Both the position numbers and the translations under genes were made by a program. A stretch of DNA of 27,441 bases from a virus: positions 1-27,441 of IMG/VR virus record IMGVR_UViG_3300037343_000142; one strand, given 5' to 3'. Shown piece after piece: positions 16,661-25,367 of this stretch (positions within the stretch are counted from its first letter, which is position 1; every line of letters starts with the position of its first letter). The notes beneath the pieces are model-generated. The model was not told the DNA's origin, did no database searches, and saw only the letters and a program-made list of their open reading frames with translations.

Positions 16661-16679
16661 AGGATCAAAAAAAGAAACT

Positions 16680-16707
16680 AAAAACGCCCTGGATCATTTC
16701 CGGGGCG
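16680..16707 (-). terminator. Rho-independent terminator after the holin-like gene
   Basis: On the minus strand CGCCC-C-GG / CC-A-GGGCG forms a stem of seven pairs with one mismatch and a 7-nt loop, then TTTTT. It shares the GCCCTGG...GGGCG core with the 15580-15658 element. It lies between the holin-like and endolysin genes, so endolysin may need readthrough or its own promoter. Confidence 0.7.
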
Positions 16708-16715
16708 CTATGTAA

Positions 16716-17165
16716 TTAGTATTTACTACTCTTAAGGTTTTTACCCTCTATATAATTATATGCTATCATAGCAACGCTGGCCGTTACTCATACCTTACCT
16801 AATATGCTCTCTATTGTAGCAACATCCAGCAAGGCCGTAACTACTGTATAGATCACTCATAGTATAAGACATAGAATTAGTACCGCGTGTGTACCATTTA
16901 CCTTAAAGGTAGCCTTAATAAACTCAGTTAATAACGTAGCTACCGGACCGGCTACAATAGATAGCACTAATAGTATTGGCTCCGTGTAACCTCAGCTCGT
17001 AAATGGCAAGGCGGGTAATTGTTCCACTTGCTCCGGCATTTCCACCGTAGCGGTTAGGATCTCGCCAGTTATAGGGACCTCTACGCTGTCTACTGCGGTA
17101 ATTGTATCCTCAAAAGCCACCTCTAGTAATAACATCTCCCCAGTAGTTATATTTGATCCACTCAT
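16716..17165 (-). CDS. Holin-like membrane protein
   Basis: 149 residues, ATG 17163-17165 to TAA 16716-16718; TGA-Gly codons in FTSGGYTEP, LILGVIYT and GKVGVTAS. An acidic N-terminal region (about 1-57, VAFEDTITAVDSVEVPITGE) is followed by three likely transmembrane segments: EPILLVLSIVAGPVATLL, AVLILCLILGVIYTVVTAL and GVTASVAMIAYNYIEG, with a short basic tail. Position directly before the endolysin and the small multi-TM layout suggest a holin. The long acidic N-terminus is not typical. The start lacks a Shine-Dalgarno but shares TTTACTATTAC...TTATT before ATG with the next gene upstream. Confidence 0.58.
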
Positions 17166-17193
17166 AATAATTATAGTAATAGTAAAAACTTAA

Positions 17194-17505
17194 TTATACT
17201 ACTTGCTTAATATCCGGCATACTTTCTAGCTGCTCTTTACTCATTTGCTGCCTTGGCATTCAATTCCACGCCAGTACTACGCCTTTTACGTTAGTATTAT
17301 CAAACTCCACTATATCACCATCATTAGTAAGCACCGCGTAAGCTCAGTTATTAAGCACTACGGTACCCATTTCCTTACCATAAATAACCCCGTCTACCTC
17401 CGGAGCGCTGCTATCATGGTATATAATTGCTACTTTGTCGTTAAGACTTACCGGGAATACTTTAGTATTAGAGTATAAAAACTGCTCTTTAATTGGATTT
17501 TGCAT
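17194..17505 (-). CDS. Hypothetical protein of the lysis/tail-fibre region
   Basis: 103 residues, ATG 17503-17505 to TAA 17194-17196; two TGA-Gly codons (LNNGAYAV, AWNGMPRQ). A compact beta-rich protein (LNDKVAIIYHDSSAPEVDGV; GTVVLNNGAYAVLTNDGD; KGVVLAWNGMP) with a polar helical tail (QQMSKEQLESMPDI). Its leader is very like that of the holin-like gene. Function unknown; a virion accessory is possible from position. Confidence 0.6.
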
Positions 17506-17532
17506 AATAATAAGGGTAATAGTAAAGTATCT

Positions 17533-17823
17533 CTATCTTATAAAAAAATAATTGGATGGCAAGGTTTGCTTTTTGCATATACCCATATCACATACCTGTA
17601 TAGTAGCCCTTATATAACACTTAGCGGGAATATATTTACCTATAGGGTTTTGCGGCTTTTCTCATTCATAAAACCAGCTAGAAACTTCATTTTCTACTAC
17701 TTTAGGTGCGGGGTTGTTCCACTCTCTACTAGAAACTAGGCTATATAAACCATCACCATCTATATCGCATAGTAAAGTATCCTTACCAAATATTTTAAGT
17801 GTTTTTTTTAACTGTCCTATCAC
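17533..17823 (-). CDS. C-terminal half of a split gene (beta domain)
   Basis: 96 residues if started at GTG 17821-17823, stop TAG 17533-17535; one TGA-Gly (FYEGEKPQ). The sequence LKIFGKDTLLCDIDGDGLYSLVSSREW and, near the end, AKCYIRATIQVCDMGICKK...NYFFIR look like the core and final strands of one beta-sandwich. The first part of that fold (GEPIELYSDRTVK) is at the end of the upstream frame, which stops 29 bp into this one. A +1 shift in the A8 tract at 17802-17809 would fuse the two into one protein. No ATG start is available, which favours a split or frameshifted gene over two genes. Confidence 0.5.
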
Positions 17824-18046
17824 TATATAACTCTATAGGCTCACCTAAACCGTATACCTCTTTTTTGCTAGTGATTGCGCTATACTCAAAATAATACTCT
17901 CTTTGCCTCTCCTCTATTGCCTTAATCTTTTGGAATTCCGTAACCGTTGTAATTATATATATGGAAATACCTAATCATCATAAAATCACTACGGCATAGT
18001 ATATATATACTAATAATTCTACGGCTTTACTTTTTAGTACTGTCAT
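17795..18046 (-). CDS. Membrane-anchored N-terminal half of the split gene
   Basis: 83 residues, ATG 18044-18046 to TAA 17795-17797, two consecutive TGA-Gly codons in the membrane segment (YAVVILGGLGISIYIITT, about 17-34). A charged helix follows (FQKIKAIEERQREYYFEYSA), then KEVYGLGEPIELYSDRTVKKNT. The end reads like a beta domain cut short after its first strands, continued in the +1 frame by 17533-17823. It may be a 1-base error in a homopolymer, a true mutation or a programmed shift. It overlaps the preceding gene by 20 bp. Confidence 0.55.
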
Positions 18047-18278
18047 CTTTTGTAATAGATATATTAAAACTGGATAAATCTATTTTTTCTACTATTTTAT
18101 TTGCTACTTTCCTAGCTCCACCAGGCCCTATATATACTAATAATATATAAGCGGATATTATATAATAAACTACGTTATCTATAGGGTTATCCGCTGGATA
18201 GCGCCTATCTATTCGTATTACGGTAATCATTGCTATGATCCCTAGAAACGCAAATATAGATCTTATTATTTCTTCCAT
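18027..18278 (-). CDS. Small two-TM membrane protein
   Basis: 83 residues, ATG 18276-18278 to TAA 18027-18029, no TGA. Two hydrophobic segments (IIRSIFAFLGIIAMITVI, and NVVYYIISAYILLVYIGPGG) are joined by a short charged loop (RIDRRYPADNPID), followed by a soluble tail (VANKIVEKIDLSSF). This size and two-TM layout also fit a class II-type holin, so it competes with 16716-17165 for that role. Family not recognised. Confidence 0.58.
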   Translation of the reverse strand: MEEIIRSIFAFLGIIAMITVIRIDRRYPADNPIDNVVYYIISAYILLVYIGPGGARKVANKIVEKIDLSSFNISITKDDSTKK

Positions 18279-18303
18279 ACGAGCGCTATTAATGCTAAAT
18301 GTT

Positions 18304-18687
18304 TTACTTTTTTGCTCCCGGCTTAAATCCTAAGCTTTCCGCGTCTTCTACGGTCTCAAAATACATATCTCCCCTATCTTTATCCATCTCTATAGTATCA
18401 TACTCATCATCAGTAACCGTATAGTATAACTTAGACTCGTTAACTGCAATAATAGGAGCGTTACTTTTTTTTATTTCCGCCATAGCTGCCGCGTTTTTTC
18501 TAATCTCTCTGCGGAGCTTTATTTTTTCGGTTAACATACTATCCAGGGCAGCTATCTGCGCCTTAATAGTTTTAATATCTGCGGTAGTCTTTTGCAATAG
18601 TATAAGCGGGCTGGTAATAGTCTTTTTTTCCGTGTACTCCAATACCTCTACTTGCCCATCACTCTTAATATTAAATTTAGTATCCAT
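18304..18687 (-). CDS. Coiled-coil protein after the tail fibre
   Basis: 127 residues, ATG 18685-18687 to TAA 18304-18306, no TGA. A short N-terminal strand region (DGQVEVLEYTEKKTI) leads to a coiled coil (TADIKTIKAQIAALDSMLTE; RREIRKNAAAMAEIKKS), then a beta part (KLYYTVTDDEYDTIEMDKD) and DAESLGFKPG. It immediately follows the fibre gene (six bases), so it may be a fibre chaperone or virion accessory (position only). Confidence 0.58.
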   Translation of the reverse strand: MDTKFNIKSDGQVEVLEYTEKKTITSPLILLQKTTADIKTIKAQIAALDSMLTEKIKLRREIRKNAAAMAEIKKSNAPIIAVNESKLYYTVTDDEYDTIEMDKDRGDMYFETVEDAESLGFKPGAKK

Positions 18688-18692
18688 AGTAA

Positions 18693-19766
18693 TTATCCAA
18701 TAATGGTAAAAGTTACGCTATTAGTTTCATCCACGCTAAATCATCCAAATACGTTAATAGTAATATCCGTGCTATCTACGGCAGTAATTGTACCGCTTTT
18801 TGCATCACTTCTAGGGCTACCGCAAGCCGAGCTATAACCCTCATTATTATACCCTCATCCGGTACTATTTTGCGCTCCGCTAGTCCAAATACCTACCGCG
18901 GTACTAGTTCCATTACTAATCATCCTGGTATGGATCACCTCCGGCACTCTACCTAACGTATGGGGTACGGTTATAGTTCCGGTATTTCCGGAAAAAATAT
19001 TAATGCTGGCCGTTACTGCCTTTAAATCTACCTTAGCTATCTCACTCTTTAACTGCGCAGCATCTATAACCCTACCCGCAGTACCATCAGTAACAGCCGT
19101 ACTGTCCGCAAGTTGTGTAAGCCCAGCGGTTCACGTAGTAGCTAGCTTAGCAATATTGCTAACCTTAACCTTACGATTTACCCCGGCGCTTGCATCATAT
19201 ACTACCAGCTCATCATTATCTCTATCGATTGTTATAACTTCTACCAGGCCGTTAATATCACTAGTAGGGGTTATAAAAGCTAAAGCGCTCCCGGATATTC
19301 CTAGTACTTGCCCAGCGGATCAAAACGCTAGTAAGATCTCCCCACCGGATCCATTAGTATATGGTATACGGTTAGCAGTTAACCCAGCACGTAGGGAATC
19401 CGTATCTAACTTACCAGTTTCCAGGCTAACTATTGCATCTTGCATATCCTGTATTACTTTGCTTACTAAGTGTAGGCTAACCCTATCATCCGCACTAAAT
19501 CCATAACTAGTCGTACCGTTTTGGCCCCTCTCTATTGTCATTACCTCCCCCACTACGTTAGTTACTTTAACTTGCTCATACTTAACTATACTCTCTACCC
19601 CGTACTCACTTAGTAAGATCTCCTCCAGGGTTAAGAAAAAAGGATATACGCTAGGAAACTTAGCAGCATCCCCGGCCTTTACTTGCATACTTAGCGCGCC
19701 ACTACTAATAGGAGCATCTAATAACCCTTGGCCATAATCCTTTACTTGGAATTTTGTTAACGTCAT
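18693..19766 (-). CDS. Tail fibre / receptor-binding protein
   Basis: 357 residues, ATG 19764-19766 to TAA 18693-18695, TGA-Gly at 19320 and three later positions. The N-terminal domain (about 1-110) ends with MTIERGQNGTTSYGFSADDRV, a segment typical of phage fibre N-termini (ERGq.GT.a..f.ag). A repeat-like central part (SGSALAFITPTSDINGLVEV; GTAGRVIDAAQLKSEIAKVD) leads to a C-terminal beta domain beginning TVPHTLGRVPEVIHTRMISN, similar to fibre tips (HtLGr.P). It most likely contacts the host surface. It follows the hub protein and precedes small unknowns. Confidence 0.75.
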
Positions 19767-19773
19767 AGGTAAA

Positions 19774-22236
19774 TTATAATGCTAAAAGTTTCTTAATCTC
19801 ATCATTTACGCCCTCGCTATCATATAACTCTAATACTACACTATCCGGCTGGTACTTAACTTTTTTAATGTATTTAGTACCTATATTAGTAGGATCCCCT
19901 AAAACTTTAACAACATCCCCAGGCTTAATACTACTTAAGTTATACTTATTATTAACATATATTGCAATCACTTGCCTAGCATTTGCGTAACGCTCTAAGT
20001 AAGCCGCCGCAAATAGGGCAGCGGTAGGGGCATCTTTAATATCATTATTAACTATATCCCCATCCGACCTTTTTTTGGTATTATATAGCGCAATGCTAGC
20101 AGCATCCGTATCTACTACGCTACCGCCATCATATACTACCTTAATACTATTAACCAGCTCATCTATATCCTCTTGTAACTCTATACCGTTAATCTCATTA
20201 CCTAGCTTAAGTATATGGTCTGGCTCCGGATCCGCAACCTCACCAAAAAAGTAAACTTTACCCGTACCGCTATATACTATATGCCGGCCGGTAATATCTA
20301 AGATCTTACCAATAGCTTTAATACAGTTATCCGAGTCAAAAGATACGTTAATACTACTACCATAATCCGGTATACTTGCCCCATCATAACTAAAGTAACC
20401 GGGTAGTAAGTCTAGGATCTCTTTAAGTATTACCGCTGGATCCGCGTTTTTAGTAAACGCCTCTAATCCTCAGCTAGTGTATATGGTAGCAGCCAGGATT
20501 GACTGGTAACCAATGCAATCTATACTAAATATATCACTTTGGGGGGTTATATTCCTACCAACCCTACTAACTACCCCGGTATAGATACTAGTATCCTCTA
20601 TGGTTTTTTTAGAGTTATCCGGTAGGGCGTTTATTATTGTAGTAGGACTAGACGCAGTACCTGAGAACTTTTGCCCTGTGTATGATAGTACTAGTCAATC
20701 TGTTACGTATCATCAGTTGAATGTAGCGTTCCTTTCTGTTTCAGATAAATCAGTATGATAAAAAAGAATCTTTTCAACACTTCCTTTATAATCTCTACCA
20801 GGGTATGATGGCATTCTTCATAAATAAGCGTTTAATCAACTTGAGGTAATTACTCACGTAGTAGCCTCTTGTTTTATTATACTTCAATCACTATTGTAAA
20901 GAGTTGCGTTTATTCCATCATAAACAAATATAATCTCATAAGATACTCAATTTAAGAAAGTATTATTAGCAGTAGTAAAGAAATTGTCACTTAATCAAAA
21001 TAAGTTCGCTTGAAATTTTTGTCAACCAAAGATGAATCAAAGTCATGTACCACCACTTCTATTTGCTATTAATGTAGAAATTTGTGTTGTAGAGTCTCAA
21101 ATAACTCACTTAGCATACATAGAAAAACTTCAAGCAGGATTTAAAGCACTTGTGTCTCATATCGTAGCATATCCATCCACCCCATCAAACACTATAGCAT
21201 CATCCACAATAGTAACCCCACCGCTTACAGTACCATTATATGAAGAGTTTAATAATCTTTCATAGGTGCTTTCTGTTACTGTGTTTTGCGTAGGATCAAT
21301 AACCTTAATAATATCCCCGTTTATTATACCTAGGTTACTAGTGTATCCTCCTAAAGTTTTTTTAGAGTTATCCGGTAGGGCGTTTAATATTCTTATAGGA
21401 ATTCCTGATGCTCACAGTCTATCATACTTCCCACTGTAATAGTTTTCAATTCAATCTACTATTAGATTTCAATTAAATTGAGACTCTATCTCTTCTTTAC
21501 TAAAAAATTTATTCCAAAATCATGCTCGATAGATATCTTTATGACTACTACTTGCGTCACCGTTTCAAATAGCAGTGTCACCTATTCTTTGTGATTCAAA
21601 TGTGAAAGTAGGGCTTGCATTAAACCCTCAAGGCTGTATATCTATACCATCTAAGAAAGGATGATATGTTCAATCTAAAGCTCTATACCTTATTCCTGCA
21701 ATATAGGTTTCTCACTCAATCAATGCATTTGAATGCTGATAATTTATGACATTACTTCATCTTGCACTAAATATTAAAGTAGATCAGCTATGATAGATAG
21801 CAAAACGATATCATGATCAGAATATTCATGAGTAATATCATATTCTATCTACTATCTTGAATTTTACAGCAAGTGTGAAATTATCTGATTCAGTATAAGT
21901 TTTAGTATTATTTGCATATAAAGTAATGCTATCTCAAGTTCATCATCATATATCTTTATCTCATCTAAGTTGAATAACTCATTTGTTTGTTATATTTAAA
22001 CGATAATCTGTAAAGTCTACTGTATCTTGACATCTATAAGTAGGATCTAATAGCCTTTCATAAGTAGTGTCTGTAACGGCCAGGGTTTCCAGGGCAGCGT
22101 TAATATCTAGCGCCATACCTCAGTATCCACTATCTAAAACGCTGCTATATCAAATATCCCCATCTATAATAGCCCGGGGTATGGTGCGCTTAAACGCGTT
22201 ATCTTTATCGTATACCTTAATAACGTAATTAGACAT
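19774..22236 (-). CDS. Tail hub / baseplate protein with two LamG-like domains
   Basis: 820 residues, ATG 22234-22236 to TAA 19774-19776. The framework reads MSNYVIKVYDKDNAF...(1-65), INGDIIKVIDPTQN (about 301-314), SIYTGVVSRVGRN and IFSIDCIGYQSIL (about 550-580), and a C-terminal region to LKKLLAL-type end; the iYtG.V...l.c.Gy pattern fits Gp37-like/tail-hub proteins under the tail tip. Two concanavalin/LamG-like domains (about 66-278 and 333-531) are inserted, each followed by the motif NALPDNSKKT. In them Gly is mostly TGA (about 20 of 27 in one, about 16 of 26 in the other by hand count), far above the rest of the genome. Such domains bind carbohydrate, suggesting host-surface recognition. 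Confidence 0.75.
20604..20633. repeat. 30-bp direct repeat, copy 1 (encodes NALPDNSKK)
   Basis: Identical to 21357-21386 (30 of 30 bases); contains AGAGTTATCCGGTAGGGCGT. It follows the C-terminal-side LamG-like domain in the reading direction. The two copies are 753 bp (251 codons) apart. Confidence 0.85.
20644..21240 (-). other. LamG-like domain 1 of the hub protein
   Basis: Encodes about residues 333-531: VSGGVTIVDDAIVFDGVDGY, then GSFSMYAKGVIGD, LIANRSGGTGLGFIFGG, YEIIFVYDGINATLYNS, LNAYLGRMPSYPGRDYKGSV, EKILFYHTDLSETER. This is the standard LamG/concanavalin order (F.G...., fS.., i....g.., v.v.yDG....ly, iG......f.G.i..v.iY...LS..e). It is preceded by a TYERLLN segment also found before domain 2, and the DNA has heavier TGA-Gly use than neighbouring sequence. 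Confidence 0.75.
21357..21386. repeat. 30-bp direct repeat, copy 2 (encodes NALPDNSKK)
   Basis: Identical to 20604-20633. It follows LamG-like domain 2 in the reading direction and marks the junction between the two modules. Confidence 0.85.
21405..22040 (-). other. LamG-like domain 2 of the hub protein
   Basis: Encodes about residues 66-278: DIGGGTGDSITLYANNT, DNFTLAVKFKIVDRIGYYSG, IFGSGYRFAIYHSGSTLIFS, GETYIAGIRYRALDGTYHPF, FTFESQRIGDTAIG, KDIYRAGFWNKFFSKEEIE. Order and motifs match a LamG/concanavalin fold. By hand count about 20 of 27 glycines are TGA. It is preceded by TYERLLD (22056 area), matching TYERLLN before domain 1, which shows the modules arose by duplication or repeated acquisition. 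Confidence 0.75.
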
Positions 22237-23068
22237 AAGTTGGCTGCCATTGTATATAAATATCTGCGGACCGGATCCCGTCTATGAATACATCAAAAGT
22301 ATTAGCCCCTATATCGATAAACGCAAACGATCACGTAAAAAGCTGGTTACCAATACTATTAAGCTCTACATCTTTACGCTCCCCGTCAAATTCTACTATA
22401 TCCGCACTTACAAAATTGGTATCCGCTTGCGCACTTATATAATTACCATTAATACCAACGGTTACCGTTGTTACGTCTTGGCATCACGCCAATAATTGTA
22501 CTATGATCCTAGGCTTAGCCTTATAGTTACCTACTACGCTACTCACTACCTCGGTAAAGCTGCTAGACTTTCATAAAAAAGGATAAATTACGCTACTTAC
22601 TCAGTATAAAAACGGCTCTAACGTCTTAAACGTAACGGAATAAGGGCATATATTTAAATGGTAGTATTGGCGCGGTATGCTTAATGCCGTTACGGTTGCG
22701 GTTGTATTAACTTGCGTACCGTCACTTTTACGGTGCCTAAGCTCCCTATTAGGTAAAAATAGCGCTTGCTTAAATCACTCTATAACCTTTTGCAATCCGC
22801 TAGGGCTATCACTCTTAAGCGTTCCGGTAATCGTAATACTTTTAGTGTCTAAATTCCAATTAATAAAACCTTGACCATCCTCGCGGGCCGTCTTAAACGT
22901 ATTAAATGTATACTCATCTAAATTATCTATATTGCCAATAGTCTTAACGCGTACCGTACTAGTATCAAAATCAAAACCGTTATAAGACAAAATACCCGCG
23001 CTGGTTAGCATGCTTAACGCCTTACCCGTTCCTAGTAGTGTAGTACCTAACGTATTAAATCAAATCAT
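22229..23068 (-). CDS. Distal tail protein (Dit-like)
   Basis: 279 residues, ATG 23066-23068 overlapping the tape measure TAA (TAATG), stop TAA 22229-22231; TGA-Gly at 23060, 22775 and several later codons. The N-terminal half (GILSYNGFDFDTSTVRVKTI; REDGQGFINWNLDTKSITIT; GFKQALFLPNRELRHRKSDG) is the typical belt domain of siphovirus distal tail proteins; the C-terminal half is a beta domain (KPRIIVQLLAGCQDVTTVTV; DIVEFDGERKDVELN). It forms the hexameric hub linking tail tube to tip. Position right after the tape measure is canonical. Confidence 0.75.
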
Positions 23069-24810
23069 TAACCAGCATATCAAACGGATAAATCGCGCCT
23101 AGCCTCCCTTAGCGTATTTTTTAGCAACCTTACAAAATCATCCTTACTAGATCCATCACTTACGGTAATATTTTGGATGGTTAAATTAATCTCACCCCCT
23201 CCGGCTTTATCTCATTGGATCACCGTACCGGATCCGTTAGGGCGTATAAGCTCCGGCCCATTTTCACCAACTCGGTAAGGGCTGCCGGCCATAACCGCAC
23301 CTCATACACTACGGCGCTCAGCACCGCCAACGGTCGGGATAGATATACCCACCACGCTAGATACGCTATTAATTTTTTCTATTAGGTTATTAATCTTATT
23401 AAGTACCCGATCCACTACACTAGTAGCAGTATTTTTAATACCGTTAAAGATATTAGTAAACATATTACCAATACCAGTAACTATACTACCGGCCGTGCTG
23501 CTAAATAACTCTAGCCCGGTACTCCATACGGAATTAATACCATCTAATACGCTACCAACTACTCACTTAACCAAATCTAAGCCGGATTGCATAACTCCTT
23601 GTATAATTGCCAGCTTAGGCGTAATAAATCACGCTATAGCATCTAACGCCCCGGATATAGTAGCTTTAATGCTATCCCGGTTAGTAACTACGGCTATAAC
23701 CACCTCACTAAGTCCGCCCGTCATTACTCATAAAAAAACGCGTCCAAATATGGTACCATACTCCACTATTTTATCTAACGCTACTTTAGTAAAATCCTTA
23801 ATATTTTCTCGGATCTCACCCATACGGATCTTAATACTATCCCGGTGCCTATACATCTGTATACCAGCTGCCGCAACCGCCGCAACCGCTAGTATTGCAA
23901 GTCCTATAGGCCCAGTAAGCGCAGCAAATCCCGCACCTATCATAGGTAAGGCAAGCCCCAGGGTTCATACTACCGCTATGAGTCACGTAACCGCCCCAGC
24001 AACTAAAAAGATATTTTTAGTTAGCTCCGGGTTGGCGTTCATCCAGGTAGTTAGTTTATCCACCAACGGTACTAACCTCTCGGATAGCTCGGATATAATA
24101 GGTACTAATCACTTACCTAGCCCCTCGGCTAGATCCCCTAAAGAGTTATTAAGGGCTACACTTGCCCCCTCCCCGGTTGTCCTCATCATCTCATTAGTAA
24201 CCTTAAGGTTAGCATTCATAATATCTTGGATGGCCGCCACTTTTTCGGTTTCGGTACCCATCTCTAAAATAGCAGTTTGGTTATCACTCATTATAATACC
24301 TTGCTGCTTTAATGCTCATAAGTCTAGCCCGTTCATAAGTTTACCAAACGTATTAGCGGTACTATTCATTTGCTCAGAGGTTACATTAGCCCCGTACGTT
24401 GCTACGGCATAATCTTGCATAGTACTAGTAAGACTACCAATAGTATTAATAGAGGTACCAAACGTAGCAAGTTGGGCTTGGGCAGTCATTGTAACCTCAT
24501 CTCATATAACCCCTACGTTTTGTTGCGCTGCCGCTAGGTTTTTCATCTCTTGTACTTGCTCAGAGGTAGCCCCGGTAATCTTTACTAAGGCATTCTCTAA
24601 GATCATCTCGCTTTTTTCTTGCTCCTTATAAGCATCAGTAGCTAGCTTTGCCCCTCATACAATAGCCCCAAACGCAATACCTCCACCTATTGCCATCTTA
24701 CTAAAAGTAGCTTCGTGCTTTTTTCAAAAGCTGGTAATAGAGTTACCTACCTTAGTAAAGGTTTTGCTAGCCTGGTCCACGGCACTAACTATTATATCTA
24801 TTTTGCTCAT
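23068..24810 (-). CDS. Tape measure protein
   Basis: 580 residues, ATG 24808-24810 to TAA 23068-23070, many TGA-Gly codons. N-terminal coiled region (IVSAVDQASKTFTKVGNSIT; DAYKEQEKSEMILENALVKI), a central NSLGDLAEGLG and hydrophobic helices (ALPMIGAGFAALTGPIGLAI; LAVAAVAAAGIQMY), and a C-terminal MAGSPYRVGENGPELIRPNG segment typical of tape measures. It sets tail length: at about 0.15 nm per residue the tail would be near 90 nm (inference). It follows the G/GT chaperones by 24 bp. Confidence 0.92.
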
Positions 24811-24834
24811 AGTATAGGCTAACAAGGGTTAAAA

Positions 24835-25367
24835 CTATTTATTATCTTTAAGCTTTTTTAAGGCTTTGCCGTTCCGCTCCATCCTTAACTTAATATAATC
24901 TATAACATTTATAGGGGTACTCATATACTCCGCCCAACTCCGGCCCATATACTTACATACCTCTATTGCATTAAATATACTGTCTACGTTTTCCGGTTGC
25001 GTTTCATATATAAAAGCATCCTCGTACCGGTTGTTAACTATTTCGTTTTTTTTTCCGATTGTAGCTCCTCCATTTTTTGCTGGATATAATCGGTAAGCTC
25101 ATCTAATACCTCTACGCCTTGCTCCAAAATATGAGTTAATACATCTGGGATACTTGCAATACTTTTATCATTACCGGTATCCGGATCCGTTACAGATACT
25201 TTAGTAATAAAAATAGATAGTAGCTTATTAGTATACGCTACCTCATCTATTTTATCCTTTTGCAACTGTATCGTGGCGCGCTGGACCTCTTGGAATTTAT
25301 ACCCATTAAGCATATCGTATAAAGTATACGTATCCCCGTTAATTATAAGATCAATAGTACTAAGCAT
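24835..25367 (-). CDS. Tail assembly chaperone GT (-1 frameshift product)
   Basis: The G reading frame (25038-25367) slips -1 on an A9 tract and continues to TAG 24835-24837, giving 177 residues. The T part adds NEIVNNRYEDAFIYETQPEN, then IFNAIEVCKYMGRSWAEYM and VIDYIKLRMERNGKALKKLK. The T frame has no start codon of its own near the overlap and is open without stops, and the gene lies directly before the tape measure, as in lambda G/GT and most siphoviruses. The T domain binds the tape measure and recruits tube protein. Confidence 0.82.
25038..25367 (-). CDS. Tail assembly chaperone G
   Basis: 109 residues, ATG 25365-25367 (8-bp overlap with the end of the portal-MuF gene) to TAG 25038-25040, no TGA. 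The N-terminal beta part (DLIINGDTYTLYDMLNGYKF) is followed by helices (VQRATIQLQKDKIDEVAYTN; VLTHILEQGVEVLDELTDYI) and a Lys-rich end at the slippery site. Main product of the G/GT pair; a chaperone for the tape measure during tail assembly. Confidence 0.8.
   Translation of the reverse strand: MLSTIDLIINGDTYTLYDMLNGYKFQEVQRATIQLQKDKIDEVAYTNKLLSIFITKVSVTDPDTGNDKSIASIPDVLTHILEQGVEVLDELTDYIQQKMEELQSEKKTK
25046..25056 (-). promoter_or_regulatory. -1 ribosomal frameshift site
   Basis: On the minus strand GGAAAAAAAAAC (nine A) is read as GAA AAA AAA ACG in the G frame. A -1 slip on A-AAA-AAA gives AAC GAA ATA in the T frame, which stays open for 70 codons. The site lies three codons before the G stop, the usual place. 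Confidence 0.82.

Noticed and set aside
23495-24412. A 305-codon open frame on the plus strand
   Set aside because: It is the antisense shadow of the tape measure gene. The minus frame gives clear tape measure motifs (VGENGPEL) and matches the G/GT-TMP-Dit order; the plus frame has no recognisable protein features.
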